The notes: generated from the letters alone by a model not told the origin. Counted from the stretch's first letter, positions 38,001-49,474 are shown. The stretch is 64,000 nucleotides of DNA from Stagnihabitans lacustris (GCF_025950525.1 NZ_JAPDGS010000001.1:744001-808000), one strand, 5' to 3'. A program made the numbers and translations.

Positions 38001-40184
38001 ATGCTGGGCCGAAGGGTTGAAGTGGGTTTAGTCTTGGACATCAGCACTGGCAAGGTGGCGCCTGTTTTCGCGCCCTGGGGATGGCCCCTGCGGGCGGCAG
38101 AGGCTTTGGCCGCGGCGCCCGTCGATCTGTTCCTGTTCTTGCCGATCTGTACCGCCTTTGGCATCGGCGGCTGGTTCGGGCTGAAACATGAACCGGCGCT
38201 GTGGGTTTATGGCGTCATGGTGCTGGCGGTGGTCGCCCTGATCTGGGTCGTCTGGCGCGGGCCCTGGGTCTGGCATGCCCCGGCGCTGGCCCTGGGGGCG
38301 GTCCTTGTGGGGGTCTTGGCCTGCGCGGTCCGGGTCTGGGTCGTGGCCTCGCCCATGCTGGCGGTGCCCTATTACGGCCCGATCCAGGGCCGCATCATCG
38401 AGATCGACCGCAGCCAGACCGACGCCATGCGCCTGACGCTGGACAGGGTGGTCCTGCTGGACCTTGGCCCGGACCAGACGCCGCTGACCGTGCGCGTCAG
38501 TCTGAAGGGCGCGCCGCGGGTCTATGATCCGGGGGCGACGGTTCTGGTGACGGCGCGCATCGCCGCCCCCGAATCGGCGACAGAGCCGACGGGCTTCGAC
38601 TTTCGCCGCATGGCCTGGTTTCAACAATTGGGCGCGGTGGGCTATACCGCCAGCCCCGTCGTGGTCTGGGCAGAGCCCGGGCCCTATGAGGCCTGGATCA
38701 ACCGCATCCGCGCCAGCCTGTCGCGCGCGGTGACGGACGCCGTGCCGGGCGATGCCGGGGCCTTTGCCTCGGGCGCGCTGACCGGGGACCGCTCGGGGAT
38801 CTCGGCGCAGGTGGTGGCCGATCTGCGCAACTCGTCGCTGGCGCATTTGCTGGCGATTTCGGGGATGAACATGGCCTTCATCGTGGCCTTTGTCTTTGGC
38901 ATGATCCGCTATGGCCTGGCCCTGGTGCCGGTCGTGGCCCTGCGGGTCGAGGCCAAGAAGGTCGCAGCCGTCCTGGCCTTTGGCGTGGCGGGGTTCTATC
39001 TGGCGCTCTCGGGGGCCAATGTGGCGACGACGCGGGCCTTTTTGATGGTGACGATCATGCTGGGGGCGGTGCTGCTGGACCGCCGCGCCATCACGCTGCG
39101 GTCCGTGGCGCTGGCGGCCATGGCCCTGATGCTATGGGAACCCGAGAGCCTGTTGAACCCCGGCTTCCAGCTGTCCTTTGCCGCTACCGTGGCGCTGATT
39201 GCGGGCTTTGGCCCGGTCGAGGCCTGGATGAAGGCGCGCCGCTGGCCAAGGCTGGCCGAGGCCTTCGGGCTGTTGGTTGCGACCTCGGTGCTGGCGGGGC
39301 TGGCCACCACACCCTTTGCGGCGGCGACCTTCAACCGGACGGCGCCCTGGGGGCTGGTGGCCAACCTGATGACCGTGCCGGTGATGAGCGTCGTGATGGG
39401 GGCGGGGGTCGTGGCGCTGTGCCTGGCGCCCCTGGGCCTTGCGGGGCCGGCGCTGTGGGTCATGGGCAAGGCCTCGGCCTGGATCTTGTGGGTGGCGCAT
39501 TGGGTCTCGGGCTGGGAGGGCGCGGTGACGCCCGTGGCGCAGCCGGGGCCCTTGGTCGTGCCGCTGATCGCGCTGGGGGGGCTTTGGGTCGTGATCTGGG
39601 TCGGACGGGCGCGGCTTTGGGGCCTGGTGCCGGTGGGTCTGGCCTTGGTGATGTGGGCAATGGTGGAGCGGCCGGTGCTGCTGATCTCGTCGGACGGGGT
39701 GCTTGCGGGGGTCATGGGGCAGGAGGGCCGGGCGCTGAGCACCTCACGCGGGGCGGGGTTTGCGGCGGAGTCCTGGCTGGCCAATGACGGCGACCTGACC
39801 CCGCCGAAAGAGGCCGCCTTGCGGGCGGGGGTGGTGGGCAAGAAGGGCGGCGACCGGCGGTTCCAGGTCGGTGCGGTGACGGGGGTGATCCTGGCCGGCA
39901 AGGGGGCGGCGGGGCGGGTGGCCGAGGCCTGCGCCGGGGCGGACCTGGTGATCCTGCCGGTGGATTTCGGAGCGGCGGACTTTGGAGCGGTGGATGGGGG
40001 CGAGGCGACCGGTGGTGGCGGCTGCACGCTGCTTGACAAGGCGCTGTTCGCCCATAGCGGCGCCCTCGCCGGGCATGTGGTCAAGGGCGGGTTGGTCCTG
40101 GTCCCGGTGCGCGCCCAGGCCCGACCCTGGACCGGCAACAGCGTTGCGGTCGAGGATGTCTTTGTGCCCCATGTGACACGGTAA
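38001..40184 (+). CDS. comEC: ComEC/Rec2 DNA-uptake channel protein
   Basis: A 727-residue polytopic membrane protein. An N-terminal DUF4131/OB-like region (about 60-220) precedes the Competence domain with its signature [18 protein letters not shown] near 275 and about ten membrane helices. The C-terminal part (about 560-727) is the remnant of the metallo-beta-lactamase-like domain, but no HxHxDH motif is visible, so it probably lacks nuclease activity. It is the channel of natural transformation where that occurs. A 15-bp duplication (39963-39992) gives [11 protein letters not shown] near the end. The start is uncertain; 38001 is the first ATG after the divergent gltX. Confidence 0.87.
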   Translation: MLGRRVEVGLVLDISTGKVAPVFAPWGWPLRAAEALAAAPVDLFLFLPICTAFGIGGWFGLKHEPALWVYGVMVLAVVALIWVVWRGPWVWHAPALALGAVLVGVLACAVRVWVVASPMLAVPYYGPIQGRIIEIDRSQTDAMRLTLDRVVLLDLGPDQTPLTVRVSLKGAPRVYDPGATVLVTARIAAPESATEPTGFDFRRMAWFQQLGAVGYTASPVVVWAEPGPYEAWINRIRASLSRAVTDAVPGDAGAFASGALTGDRSGISAQVVADLRNSSLAHLLAISGMNMAFIVAFVFGMIRYGLALVPVVALRVEAKKVAAVLAFGVAGFYLALSGANVATTRAFLMVTIMLGAVLLDRRAITLRSVALAAMALMLWEPESLLNPGFQLSFAATVALIAGFGPVEAWMKARRWPRLAEAFGLLVATSVLAGLATTPFAAATFNRTAPWGLVANLMTVPVMSVVMGAGVVALCLAPLGLAGPALWVMGKASAWILWVAHWVSGWEGAVTPVAQPGPLVVPLIALGGLWVVIWVGRARLWGLVPVGLALVMWAMVERPVLLISSDGVLAGVMGQEGRALSTSRGAGFAAESWLANDGDLTPPKEAALRAGVVGKKGGDRRFQVGAVTGVILAGKGAAGRVAEACAGADLVILPVDFGAADFGAVDGGEATGGGGCTLLDKALFAHSGALAGHVVKGGLVLVPVRAQARPWTGNSVAVEDVFVPHVTR

Positions 40185-40192
40185 GGGATTTC

Positions 40193-40260
40193 GGTCCCTC
40201 GGCTTCGGGCTGGCGCCCGAAAGAGAGGGACCGACCCAAGGCGGGGGGCTGCCGCCCCCC
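40193..40260. terminator. Two hairpins after comEC
   Basis: A two-part stem (GGTCCCTC 40193-40200 with 40225-40232, inside it TTCGGGC 40204-40210 with 40215-40221) is followed by a GGGGGGC/GCCCCCC hairpin ending at 40260. There is no T-tract, so termination is likely but not certain. Confidence 0.5.
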
Positions 40261-40306
40261 TGACCCCCCAAAGGCGCCGCGCGTCAGCTTGCTCCAAACC
40301 GGAGAT

Positions 40307-40371
40307 GGTTGGCCGCAGGCCAGAGGCGAGGCAAAAACCAGAGGCTCGGCCAACCAGAGGTGAGGCAAAAA
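40307..40371. repeat. Dispersed 29-bp element with 18-bp tandem units
   Basis: 40307-40335 matches 32038-32066 (26 of 29). CCAGAGGCGAGGCAAAAA at 40320-40337 recurs as CCAGAGGTGAGGCAAAAA at 40354-40371, with a 16-bp diverged copy between. It lies past the lexA terminator on the lexA 3' side. Confidence 0.75.
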
Positions 40372-40400
40372 CATAGCGCGCGCCTTGGGGCGCGCGCTAT
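40366..40400 (-). terminator. Rho-independent terminator of lexA
   Basis: Perfect 12-bp stem ATAGCGCGCGCC / GGCGCGCGCTAT (40373-40400, 4-nt loop); read on the minus strand it is followed by GTTTTTGCC. The T-run overlaps the last tandem unit. Confidence 0.75.
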
Positions 40401-40463
40401 GGGATCAGGGATTGGCACACAATCAGAGGTCAGGACCACACCAACGGGCGCGCGGGAAGCCCC

Positions 40464-41165
40464 TTAATAGGTGCGGATCAGGCCGACCAGCTTGCCCTGG
40501 ACCTTGACCATGTGATCGGGAAACACCCGCGTCTCATAGGCCGGGTTCGCGGCCTCGAGTGCGATCATGCTGCCTCTGCGGCGGAACCGCTTCAGCGTCG
40601 CTTCCAGGTCCTCGACCAAAGCCACCACGATATCGCCATTCTCGGCCGAGACCTGCTCGCGGATGATCACCACGTCGCCGTCGTTGATCCCCGCCTCGAT
40701 CATCGAGTCGCCCTTGACCTCCAGCGCGTAATGCGCGCCGCGCCCCGCCACCATGGAGTTCGGCACCGTGATATGGTCGCTGACATGGGCAATCGCCTCG
40801 ATCGGCACGCCGGCCGCGATCCGCCCCATCAGCGGGATCGTCATGGCATTGGCGGCACTTTCGGTCTCTACTGGCAGGGCCGAGGCCGGACGCGGGGCCG
40901 GATCGACCCGGGAACCCTCGACCACGCGGGGCTTGAAGCCACGTTCCGCGGCCTCGGGGTATTTCACGATCTCCAGCGCGCGGGCGCGGTGGGCCAGACG
41001 GCGGATGAAGCCGCGTTCCTCCAGTGCCGTGATCAGACGGTGGATGCCGGATTTCGACTTCAGCTCCAGCGCGTCCTTCATTTCGTCAAAGGATGGCGGG
41101 ACGCCCTCGGCATCAACACGGCCACGGATGAATTCCAGAAGCTCCAACTGCTTGCGTGTCAGCAT
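40464..41165 (-). CDS. lexA: SOS repressor LexA
   Basis: A 233-residue repressor-protease controlling the SOS response. The winged helix covers about 1-65 ([30 protein letters not shown]); the self-cleavage site is A118-G119 in IAAGVPIEA; the serine-lysine pair is S154 (KGDSMIEAG) and K192. Start at 41165 is the conserved MLTRKQ; the frame upstream is non-coding and full of 15-bp repeats. A GTTC-N7-GTTC box lies 76 bp upstream, so it is autoregulated. moeA, moaC and trpC precede it on the same strand. Confidence 0.96.
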   Translation of the reverse strand: MLTRKQLELLEFIRGRVDAEGVPPSFDEMKDALELKSKSGIHRLITALEERGFIRRLAHRARALEIVKYPEAAERGFKPRVVEGSRVDPAPRPASALPVETESAANAMTIPLMGRIAAGVPIEAIAHVSDHITVPNSMVAGRGAHYALEVKGDSMIEAGINDGDVVIIREQVSAENGDIVVALVEDLEATLKRFRRRGSMIALEAANPAYETRVFPDHMVKVQGKLVGLIRTY

Positions 41166-41240
41166 CTGCCTACCCCAAGTTATAGTCTGTTTATCCGACA
41201 GGCGCGTCCACCCCGGGCGCACCCCTCTTGTTTGAGGAAT

Positions 41241-41255
41241 GTTCTGCCCGTGTTC
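41241..41255. promoter_or_regulatory. Alphaproteobacterial LexA (SOS) box
   Basis: GTTCTGCCCGTGTTC is an exact GTTC-N7-GTTC direct repeat, the LexA site known from Rhodobacter and other alphaproteobacteria. It lies 76 bp upstream of the lexA start. Confidence 0.85.
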
Positions 41256-41281
41256 CCGGTTTGTGTCAAGACTTTTACCGA

Positions 41282-41341
41282 ATTGCAGCGCGTCGAACTG
41301 CAACGCGCCAAACTGCAACGCGCCAAACTACAACGCGAGAT
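41282..41341. repeat. 15-bp tandem array, four copies, covering the moeA stop
   Basis: Units 41282-41296, 41297-41311, 41312-41326 and 41327-41341 follow ACTGCAACGCGCCAA; the two middle ones are identical. The moeA stop codon (41328-41330) is inside the last unit and the array extends toward the lexA promoter. Confidence 0.9.
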
Positions 41342-42494
41342 AGCGCGCGATGTCGCCTTTGCGCTGCGGCCCGTCGTCGCGCGGGCGGATCAACAGCGCG
41401 TTGGCCTCGGTCAGGATGCCGATCAGGGCGCTGTCTTGCCGATCAAAGGGCGTGATCACGCCGCCCGCCACCCGCGCCCGCATGTAATGGGTGCGGGGGC
41501 CTGTGGGGCCGATATCGGCGCCCAGAGCCGCGGTGAATTCGGGCGGGGCGACATCGGGGCGGCCCTGCATCGCGCGCAGCATCGGCAACAGGAACAGATG
41601 GGCGCAGACGATCGACGAGACCGGATTGCCCGGCAGGCCCAGCATCGGGCGGCCCAGCACGCGGCCCGCCATCAGGGGCTTGCCCGGGCGCATCGCGATT
41701 TTCCAGAAGGCGCGGGTCAGGCCCAGGCTCTCGGCCACGGGGCCCACAAGGTCATGATCGCCGACCGAGGCCCCGCCGATGGTGACGATCAAATCGGCCT
41801 CTGCGGCCAGGTGGAAGGCGGCCTTCAGCTCTTCGGTCCGGTCGCGGGCGATGGGCAGGATGCGGGCCGTGGCGCCCTCGGCCTCGGCCAGGGCGGCCAG
41901 GGCAAAGGCGTTCGAGCAGATGATCTGGTCGGGCCCGGGCGTATCGCCGGGCATCACCAGTTCATCCCCCGTGGCCAATATCGCCACCACGGGTTTGCGC
42001 GCGACCTGCAGATGGGGCAGGTTCATCGCAGCAAACAGCGCCAGGTCATGCGGGCGGATGCGGCGCGCGGACACCTGGTCGCCTTCGGCGAAATCCTGAC
42101 CGCGCGGGCGGATGTTGGTGCCGGTGCCCAGGTTGGCGCCCAGGGTGATCCGGTCGCCGTCGCGGGTGACATCCTCTTGGATCACAACGGCTTGCGCGCC
42201 TTCGGGCACCGGGGCGCCGGTGAAGATCCGCACGGCCTGACCCGGGTGCAGGGCGCCCCCGTGGCTTTGCCCGGCCTGCGCCTGACCCACCACCTGAAAG
42301 CTGGCCCCCGGTTGAACCGCCCCCATCACGGCGTAACCATCCATGGCCGAGGCGGCAAAGGGCGGCTGATCAAAGCCCGCCACCACAGGCCCCGCCATCA
42401 TCCGCCCGACGGCCAAACGCAGCGGCACGCTTTCAGCCGGCAGCGGCGTCACCAGGGCCAGACAGCGGGCAAAGGCCTCTTCGACCGGGATCAT
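41328..42494 (-). CDS. moeA: Molybdopterin molybdenumtransferase
   Basis: A 388-residue enzyme inserting molybdate into adenylated molybdopterin. Motifs: the N-terminal domain start ([15 protein letters not shown]), SAMDGYAV near residue 49, the MoCF-binding core [11 protein letters not shown] and GLPGNPVS in the catalytic domain. It overlaps moaC upstream by 4 bp and is followed by lexA, an order I recall as common in Rhodobacteraceae. Its final codons run into a 15-bp repeat. Confidence 0.95.
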   Translation of the reverse strand: MIPVEEAFARCLALVTPLPAESVPLRLAVGRMMAGPVVAGFDQPPFAASAMDGYAVMGAVQPGASFQVVGQAQAGQSHGGALHPGQAVRIFTGAPVPEGAQAVVIQEDVTRDGDRITLGANLGTGTNIRPRGQDFAEGDQVSARRIRPHDLALFAAMNLPHLQVARKPVVAILATGDELVMPGDTPGPDQIICSNAFALAALAEAEGATARILPIARDRTEELKAAFHLAAEADLIVTIGGASVGDHDLVGPVAESLGLTRAFWKIAMRPGKPLMAGRVLGRPMLGLPGNPVSSIVCAHLFLLPMLRAMQGRPDVAPPEFTAALGADIGPTGPRTHYMRARVAGGVITPFDRQDSALIGILTEANALLIRPRDDGPQRKGDIARYLAL

Positions 42495-42964
42495 TCCGCC
42501 TCCCAGGTGCCCGATTTGCCGCCCTCTTTGTGCAAGAGGCGGATGCCCTCGATCCGCATCCCCTTTTCGGCGGCCTTCAGCATGTCATAGATCGTCAGAC
42601 AGGCGACGGTGACGGCGGTCAGCGCCTCCATCTCGACCCCGGTCTGGCCCGAGGTCTTGACGGTCGCCACGACCCGCACGCCGGGCAGGCCATCATCCGG
42701 GGTCAGGTCCAAAGACACTTTGGTCAGGGCCAGCGGATGACACAGCGGGATCAGATCGGCGGTCCGCTTGGCCCCCATGATGCCCGCCAGCCGCGCGACG
42801 CCCAGGACATCGCCCTTTTTCGCCGTGCCTTGCGTGACCAAGGCCAGGGTCGCTTCGGTCATCACCACCGCGCCCGCCGCCACCGCGACCCGCGCCGTAT
42901 GGGCCTTGTCCCCCACATCGACCATATGGGCCCGGCCCTCTGTGTCGAAATGGGTCAGGGTCAT
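42491..42964 (-). CDS. moaC: Cyclic pyranopterin monophosphate synthase
   Basis: A 157-residue enzyme making cyclic pyranopterin monophosphate, the first stable molybdenum-cofactor precursor, together with MoaA. Conserved parts: [13 protein letters not shown] (near 72), [10 protein letters not shown] (near 109) and the closing HKEGGKSG. Start at 42964 overlaps the trpC stop (ATGA), and its own stop overlaps the moeA start, so trpC-moaC-moeA are translationally coupled. No moaA is present here. Confidence 0.96.
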   Translation of the reverse strand: MTLTHFDTEGRAHMVDVGDKAHTARVAVAAGAVVMTEATLALVTQGTAKKGDVLGVARLAGIMGAKRTADLIPLCHPLALTKVSLDLTPDDGLPGVRVVATVKTSGQTGVEMEALTAVTVACLTIYDMLKAAEKGMRIEGIRLLHKEGGKSGTWEAE

Positions 42965-43782
42965 GCGCCGCCCCCCATGTCGCCGCGCAAGGGATTGGCC
43001 AGGATCGCCTTGGTCGCCGCGGTCACATCGGCCTGACGCATCAGGCTTTCGCCGATCAGGAAACACCGGGCGCCGTAGCGCGCCATTTCGGCCAGGTCCT
43101 CGGGGGTGTAAAGCCCGGATTCGGACACGATCATCCGGCCTTCGGGCACATGGCGGGCCAGGGTCTTGGTCGTTTCCAGCGTCACGTCAAAGCTGTGCAG
43201 GTTGCGGTTGTTGATCCCGATCAGGGGGGATTTCAACAAGACGGCGCGGTCAAGCTCTTCGCGGTCATGGACCTCGATCAGGACATCCATGCCAAGGCCA
43301 AGGGCTGCGTCCTCAAGCTCGGTCGCCTGGGCATCCGAGACCGAGGCCATGATGATCAGGATGGCATCGGCATGAAGCGCGCGGGCTTCGACCACCTGAT
43401 AGGTGTCATACAGGAAATCCTTGCGGATACAGGGCAGTTTCACCGCCTGATGCGCGGCCAGAAGATAGGCGTCGGCGCCCTGAAAGGACGGCCCATCGGT
43501 CAGGACCGACAGGCAGGTCGCCCCCCCGGCCTCATAGGCGCGGGCCAAGGCGGGCGGGTCGAAATCGGCGCGGATCAACCCTTTGGAGGGCGAGGCCTTC
43601 TTGATTTCGGCAATCAGCCCATAGCCTTGGGCTGCGGCCTCGGACAGGGCACGCGCAAAGCCGCGGGGCGCGGGGGCGGCGGAGGCGGCCTCTTGGACAG
43701 CGGACAGGGGGCGCAGGGCCTTGCGGGCTGCGACCTCTTCCAGCTTGTAGGCCTTGATCTGGTTCAGGATTGTAGCGGTCAT
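42961..43782 (-). CDS. trpC: Indole-3-glycerol phosphate synthase
   Basis: A 273-residue TIM-barrel enzyme closing the indole ring in tryptophan synthesis. Motifs: [13 protein letters not shown] (near 58), CIRKDFLYD (near 118), GINNRNL (near 194) and [12 protein letters not shown] (near 218). It is a stand-alone TrpC without a TrpF domain. Downstream order trpC-moaC-moeA-lexA is the usual one; upstream, where trpD is expected in relatives, an ABC permease overlaps the trpC start by 4 bp. Confidence 0.96.
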   Translation of the reverse strand: MTATILNQIKAYKLEEVAARKALRPLSAVQEAASAAPAPRGFARALSEAAAQGYGLIAEIKKASPSKGLIRADFDPPALARAYEAGGATCLSVLTDGPSFQGADAYLLAAHQAVKLPCIRKDFLYDTYQVVEARALHADAILIIMASVSDAQATELEDAALGLGMDVLIEVHDREELDRAVLLKSPLIGINNRNLHSFDVTLETTKTLARHVPEGRMIVSESGLYTPEDLAEMARYGARCFLIGESLMRQADVTAATKAILANPLRGDMGGGA

Positions 43783-45329
43783 GGTGTCCTTTTACGGCTT
43801 TGGCCCGGGGAAGGGAAGGCTTTCACGCGGGCGGCCAGGGCAAAGGCCAGCAGGGGGAGGGCTGCTTGCGCCAGGGCCAGGCCCGCCACAAGCGCCCGGT
43901 CCGGCCCCGAGGCCAGGGCCACGGCCTCGGTCGTCAGCGTGGCGATCCGCCCGCCCGAGATCAGCAAGGTCGCCAGATACTGCCCGACCGAGGCCGCCAC
44001 CCCCACCGCCAGCGCCGCCGCCAGCGCGGGCCGCATCAGCCCAAGGTGCAACAGCGCCAAGCGCAGCCCCCCGGCGCCCAGGCTGCGGGCGGCCAGGGTC
44101 AACGGCGCGGGCAGGGCGCGCCAGGGGCCTGCGATCACCAGCCAGACATAGGGAAAGACCAGCACGACATGGGCCATCAAGGTCAGGGGCCAGGGACCCA
44201 GGCCCAGCGGGATCAGCCCCCGCGCCAGGCCCGGCAAAAAGGCCACCTGCGGCAGGATCAGGGGCAGCCAGATCAGCGCCTCCAGCCGCGAGGCAGGGGC
44301 CTGCAGCGCCACCAGCGCCAAGGCCAGCGCGGCCAGCGCCGCGGCCAGCGCCAGGGCCAGCGTCGTCAGCCCAAGCGCCCAAAGCCCCGCGGGCAGCTGC
44401 GGCGCGACATGCGGCACCAGGTCCGGGAAAGGCCAGCGCCCGCCTTGCGACAGGACCGCAAGCAGCGCCAGGCAGATCAACGGCAGGGTCAGCAGCGCCA
44501 AGGCCATCTGCGCAAGGCGCGCGGCATCGGGGGGGATCGGCGCGGCCGCGGCCAGGCGTTCGACCCCGCGCCAGATCAGCAGTGCCAGCCCGGTCAGCCC
44601 CAGTTGCAACAGCGCCAAAGATGCCGCAAGCCCCGCGCCGCCCAGGTCGGGGCGCAGAGCCGCCCGCGTGACCTCGACCGACAGGGGGGCGGGCAGGCCG
44701 GGGCCCAGGATCGCGCCCATGTCGACCGTGGTCATGCCATAGGTCAGGACCGCCAGGATCGGCAGGCGCAGGCTGGGGTAAAGCGCCGGCCACTCGACCC
44801 GGATCATCCGCGCCATGCGCCCTTGGCCCAGGGTCGCTGCGACCTCGACCCGCCGGGCGATGGCGGGTGTCCGGGCGGCCAGGGCAAGGAACAACAGGAA
44901 CGGCGTCTCTTTCAGCACCAGGCCCAGGGTCAGGCCGATGCCCCAGCGGTCTTGCAAGGTCATCAGGTCGGGCGGCGCGTCCCAGCCCATCAGCGGCGCC
45001 AAGGCCCGCGCGATCAGGCCAGAGGGCGCAATCAGCAAGGCCAGCCCCAGGGCCAGCGCCGCATGGGGCAGGGCGAGGCCAAGCGGCAAAAGTCGGAACA
45101 GCCGGGCATCCGGCGGCACATGGGCCAGGATCAGCACGGTCAGGCCCGTGGCGATCAGCGTGGCGGCCAGGCCCGGCCCCAGCGACAGCGCCACGGCGCG
45201 CCACAGGCCGGGATGCTGCAGCAGGTCCGCAAAGGGCCCGGCTGTGGTCAGCGTATGGTCCAGCCCCAGCGCGATGGGGGCCAGGATCAGGACAAGCGGC
45301 AGCCGCGCCAGTGGCTTAGCCAGCGCCAT
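43779..45329 (-). CDS. YnjC-like ABC transporter permease
   Basis: A 516-residue, Leu/Ala-rich double permease with about twelve membrane helices in two halves, each with an EAA-type loop ([20 protein letters not shown] in the first, [16 protein letters not shown] in the second). The size and partner fit E. coli YnjC, related to ThiP and sulfate/iron permeases. It overlaps ynjB upstream by 14 bp. The ATPase (YnjD) expected after it is missing: trpC begins within its last four bases. Substrate unknown; thiamine is sometimes proposed. Confidence 0.82.
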   Translation of the reverse strand: MALAKPLARLPLVLILAPIALGLDHTLTTAGPFADLLQHPGLWRAVALSLGPGLAATLIATGLTVLILAHVPPDARLFRLLPLGLALPHAALALGLALLIAPSGLIARALAPLMGWDAPPDLMTLQDRWGIGLTLGLVLKETPFLLFLALAARTPAIARRVEVAATLGQGRMARMIRVEWPALYPSLRLPILAVLTYGMTTVDMGAILGPGLPAPLSVEVTRAALRPDLGGAGLAASLALLQLGLTGLALLIWRGVERLAAAAPIPPDAARLAQMALALLTLPLICLALLAVLSQGGRWPFPDLVPHVAPQLPAGLWALGLTTLALALAAALAALALALVALQAPASRLEALIWLPLILPQVAFLPGLARGLIPLGLGPWPLTLMAHVVLVFPYVWLVIAGPWRALPAPLTLAARSLGAGGLRLALLHLGLMRPALAAALAVGVAASVGQYLATLLISGGRIATLTTEAVALASGPDRALVAGLALAQAALPLLAFALAARVKAFPSPGQSRKRTP

Positions 45330-46482
45330 AACGCGCGGCCCAGGCCTCGGCGATGGCCGTCATCCACGAGGCATGGGGCTCCAGCAGCGTCGGCCCCAGC
45401 GCCAAGGGCGACAGGGTGGCCGGTCCCAGCGGCAGGGCGTCGAACAGGGCGCGGTCCTCGGGCGTCAGGGCGGCCATGTTCAGCACGGTCTGAAAGCCCA
45501 GCACGCCCGGGTCTTGGGCGCGGGCCTGAACCAGGGGCGACAGGATCAGGTTGGCCACGACCTGCGCCGCCTGCACCGCGCTGGCATTGACCGGGATGGC
45601 CACGAAAGAGGCATTGGCGATGGTCCCGCCCTCCAGGACAAAGGTGCGCACCGTGTCTTGCAACCGCCCTGCCGCGATTTCCGCACTGGCACGCCCGGGG
45701 TTGAAGGCCAGCGAAATCCGCGTCTCGCCATCGGCCAGCAAAAGCCCAAGCGCGGGCTCGTCCTTGGGGAAGGCGCGACCCTGACGCCACAGATGCGGGT
45801 GCAGCGCGTCCAGAAAGGGCCAAAGCGCCGCATCCAGGCCCGGCGCATGGGGGGATTGCAGCACGGCAGGGTCGGGCAGCAGGGCATAAAGCGCCTGTTT
45901 CAGAAAGGTCATCCCCAGGTAATCGGGCGGCTGGGGATAGGTAAAGCGCCCGGGGTTCGTCGCCGCCCAGTCCGCCAGGGCCGCAATTGACCGGGGCGGA
46001 GTGTTCACGCCGTCCTGTTCAAAGACCAGCTGCGCCATCGCCCAGGGGCTTTCGTAACCCCCCGTGGGTTCGGTGAAATCGGTGACGGTCGCGGGCTTGC
46101 CCTGGGTGTCGACACGTGGCCAGTTCGGCAGGGATTCCGTAAAGGGGCCGAAAAGCAGGCCCTCGCGCTTCATCGTGGCAAAGTTCTCGCCGTTGATCCA
46201 GATCAGGTCGACGGCGCCCTTGGTGGTGCCCGCTGCGATCTCGGTCCGGACGCGGGCCACGGCGTCGGCAGTGGCGGCCAGCTTCACATGGGTCAGCGTG
46301 ATGCCAAGGCCCGCCGCCTGATCGCCCAGCCAGGCGATGAAGTCGTTGATCTTGGGATCGCCGCCCCAGGCGTGGAAAAACACCTCTTGGCCGCGGGCCT
46401 GGTCCAGCAGGGCCCAGGTTTCGGCCCAGGCGCGAGAGGGCAACAGGGCTGCAAGCAGGGCAAGGGTCTGGCGGCGGTTCAT
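45316..46482 (-). CDS. YnjB-like ABC transporter substrate-binding protein
   Basis: A 388-residue periplasmic binding protein. A signal peptide covers about 1-20 (MNRRQTLALLAALLPSRAWA). Features such as VDLIWINGENFATMKREGLLFGP and TEPTGGYESPWAMAQLVF are typical of the YnjB family. AAGGAG lies 8 nt before the ATG at 46482. Together with the overlapping permease it forms an importer lacking a local ATPase. It is divergent from a YnjF-like gene, a partner also found near ynjBCD in E. coli. Confidence 0.85.
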   Translation of the reverse strand: MNRRQTLALLAALLPSRAWAETWALLDQARGQEVFFHAWGGDPKINDFIAWLGDQAAGLGITLTHVKLAATADAVARVRTEIAAGTTKGAVDLIWINGENFATMKREGLLFGPFTESLPNWPRVDTQGKPATVTDFTEPTGGYESPWAMAQLVFEQDGVNTPPRSIAALADWAATNPGRFTYPQPPDYLGMTFLKQALYALLPDPAVLQSPHAPGLDAALWPFLDALHPHLWRQGRAFPKDEPALGLLLADGETRISLAFNPGRASAEIAAGRLQDTVRTFVLEGGTIANASFVAIPVNASAVQAAQVVANLILSPLVQARAQDPGVLGFQTVLNMAALTPEDRALFDALPLGPATLSPLALGPTLLEPHASWMTAIAEAWAARYGAG

Positions 46483-46602
46483 GGGGTCTCCTTTTTCGGG
46501 GAAGCTGGGGCAAAGGGGCGCGGGTTGCAAGGGGGGGGGCGGGGCCCCGGGTCACGCAAAAGGCGCATCCGGACGCCTTGGCGCTTTGGTCCCGCTGCGT
46601 AG

Positions 46603-46620
46603 CCCGGGGTATACCCCGGG
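46603..46620. promoter_or_regulatory. Perfect 18-bp palindrome between ynjB and ynjF
   Basis: CCCGGGGTATACCCCGGG is fully symmetrical. It sits in the 198-bp region between the divergent starts, 60 bp upstream of the ynjF-like gene, so it could be a shared operator. Its extreme GC also makes it a strong hairpin. Confidence 0.4.
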
Positions 46621-46680
46621 TCTTTGGGGGGCTTGCCCCGGACGCGGGTCCGCGCCACCTATGCGCAAAGGAGTGTGTGG

Positions 46681-47277
46681 ATGCTGGATGGATGGATCAG
46701 GCCAAGGATCGACCCGGGGCTGAACCGGGCCGGGGCCTGGCTTGCGGCGCGGGGGGTCTCGGCCAACCAGGTCACGGGGATCGGGCTGGCGCTGGGGCTT
46801 GGGGCCGCGGGCGCGGTGGCGCTTGGCGCCTTTGGGCTGGCGGCGGTTCTGGTCGTGCTGGGGCGGCTGGCCGATGGGCTGGATGGCGCGGTGGCCAGGG
46901 CGAGGGCGCGCACCGACCTTGGCGGCTATTACGACATCGTGGCGGATTTCGCCTTTTACGCAGCCCTTCCGCTGGGATTCGCCTTTTCCGGCCCGGCGTT
47001 GCCCGCGGCCTTCTTGCTCGCGGCGTTCTATATCAACGGGGCCAGCTTTCTGGCCTATGCGATCCTGGCCGAGAAACGCGGGCTGAAGACCCGGGCGCAG
47101 GGGGAAAAGTCGCTGTTCTATTCGGCCGGGTTGATGGAGGGCACCGAAACCGTGGCCTTTTTCCTGGCCATGTGTCTGTTTCCCGCGGCTTTCGCCCCCT
47201 TGGCCTGGGTCTTTGGCGCGCTATGTCTGGTCACGGCGGCAGGTCGTGTGGCCGAGGCGCGGCGGCAGTTTGGATGA
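46681..47277 (+). CDS. CDP-alcohol phosphatidyltransferase (YnjF-like)
   Basis: A 198-residue membrane enzyme with about five or six helices. The CDP-alcohol phosphotransferase motif is D-G-x2-A-R-x8-G-x3-D-x3-D: here LADGLDGAVARARARTDLGGYYDIVAD (near 62-88, two pieces), with all key aspartates present. It moves a phosphoalcohol onto a small alcohol, making a phospholipid or related lipid; the exact product is unknown. AAAGGAG precedes the ATG at 46681. Similarity to E. coli YnjF fits the divergent ynjB/ynjC. Confidence 0.85.
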   Translation: MLDGWIRPRIDPGLNRAGAWLAARGVSANQVTGIGLALGLGAAGAVALGAFGLAAVLVVLGRLADGLDGAVARARARTDLGGYYDIVADFAFYAALPLGFAFSGPALPAAFLLAAFYINGASFLAYAILAEKRGLKTRAQGEKSLFYSAGLMEGTETVAFFLAMCLFPAAFAPLAWVFGALCLVTAAGRVAEARRQFG

Positions 47278-47459
47278 GGGTTTGCCGGCTTGGGGCGGCG
47301 GCGCGGCGCAGCCCGCACGGCACGTCGGACCAGGCGTCTCCCCTTTCGGATGAGCCAGGGACACATTTTTCCCGTGCCCTTGCAGCTTGCGGCGCGGCTC
47401 ACTAAGACTCTGCTAATACTCCGTGGTTAAAGCTCGGGCGACAGAAGGCAGGATAGCAC

Positions 47460-48092
47460 ATGCGTGACCCCATCGACACTTACATGAATACCCTTGTCCC
47501 CATGGTGGTCGAACAGACCTCGCGGGGCGAAAGGGCCTATGACATCTATTCGCGCCTCTTGAAGGAGCGGATCATCTTTCTGGCGGGGCCGGTGCATGAC
47601 GGCATGTCCTCGCTGATCTGTGCGCAGCTTTTGTTCCTTGAAGCCGAGAATCCCTCGAAAGAGATCTCGATGTATATCAACTCGCCCGGTGGCGTGGTGA
47701 CGTCGGGTCTGTCGATCTATGACACGATGCAGTATATCCGGCCCAAGGTGTCGACCATCGTCATGGGGCAGGCGGCCTCGATGGGGTCGCTGCTGCTCTG
47801 TGCCGGCGAAAAGGGGATGCGCTATTCGCTGCCCAACAGCCGCGTCATGGTTCACCAGCCCTCGGGCGGGTATCAGGGTCAGGCGACCGATATCATGATC
47901 CATGCCCAGGAAACGCAAAAGCTGAAGGATCGGCTGAACTCGATCTATGTGCGTCACACCGGCCGCAGCATGGAAGAGGTCGTGGCGGGTCTTGAGCGGG
48001 ACAATTTCATGTCGGCCGAGGATGCAAAAGCCTGGGGCCTGATCGACGAGATCGTGCAGGCCCGCGGCAAGGCGGATGACGCTGCCAAGTAA
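47460..48092 (+). CDS. clpP: ATP-dependent Clp protease proteolytic subunit
   Basis: A 210-residue serine protease forming the double-ring chamber of ClpXP. Catalytic S107 is in GQAASMGS and H132 in VMVHQPSGG; the aspartate is in the C-terminal [11 protein letters not shown] region. The short propeptide-like N-terminus ([14 protein letters not shown]) is usual. clpX follows 116 bp later on the same strand. No clear heat-shock promoter could be picked out in 47278-47459. Confidence 0.97.
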   Translation: MRDPIDTYMNTLVPMVVEQTSRGERAYDIYSRLLKERIIFLAGPVHDGMSSLICAQLLFLEAENPSKEISMYINSPGGVVTSGLSIYDTMQYIRPKVSTIVMGQAASMGSLLLCAGEKGMRYSLPNSRVMVHQPSGGYQGQATDIMIHAQETQKLKDRLNSIYVRHTGRSMEEVVAGLERDNFMSAEDAKAWGLIDEIVQARGKADDAAK

Positions 48093-48208
48093 GTAACCAC
48101 GGTTCCGGGCGCAGCCGCGCCCGGGCCGATTTCGGATTGTGGCGGCTTTGGCCTTGACCTAAGCTGCCCCCCATGCGCCCGAAACGGTGCGGAAGGCAGA
48201 GGATCACG

Positions 48209-49474
<1,266 letters not shown>

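Noticed and set aside
41166..41318. Longer LexA start with repeats [13 protein letters not shown]
   Set aside because: This is translated 15-bp repeat and SOS-box DNA; LexA homology starts at 41165.
46483..46680. TPP riboswitch upstream of the ynjB-like gene
   Set aside because: No THI-box sequence could be recognised; only GC palindromes are visible.
47278..47459. RpoH heat-shock promoter for clpP
   Set aside because: CTTG elements are present but no properly spaced -10 partner is convincing.
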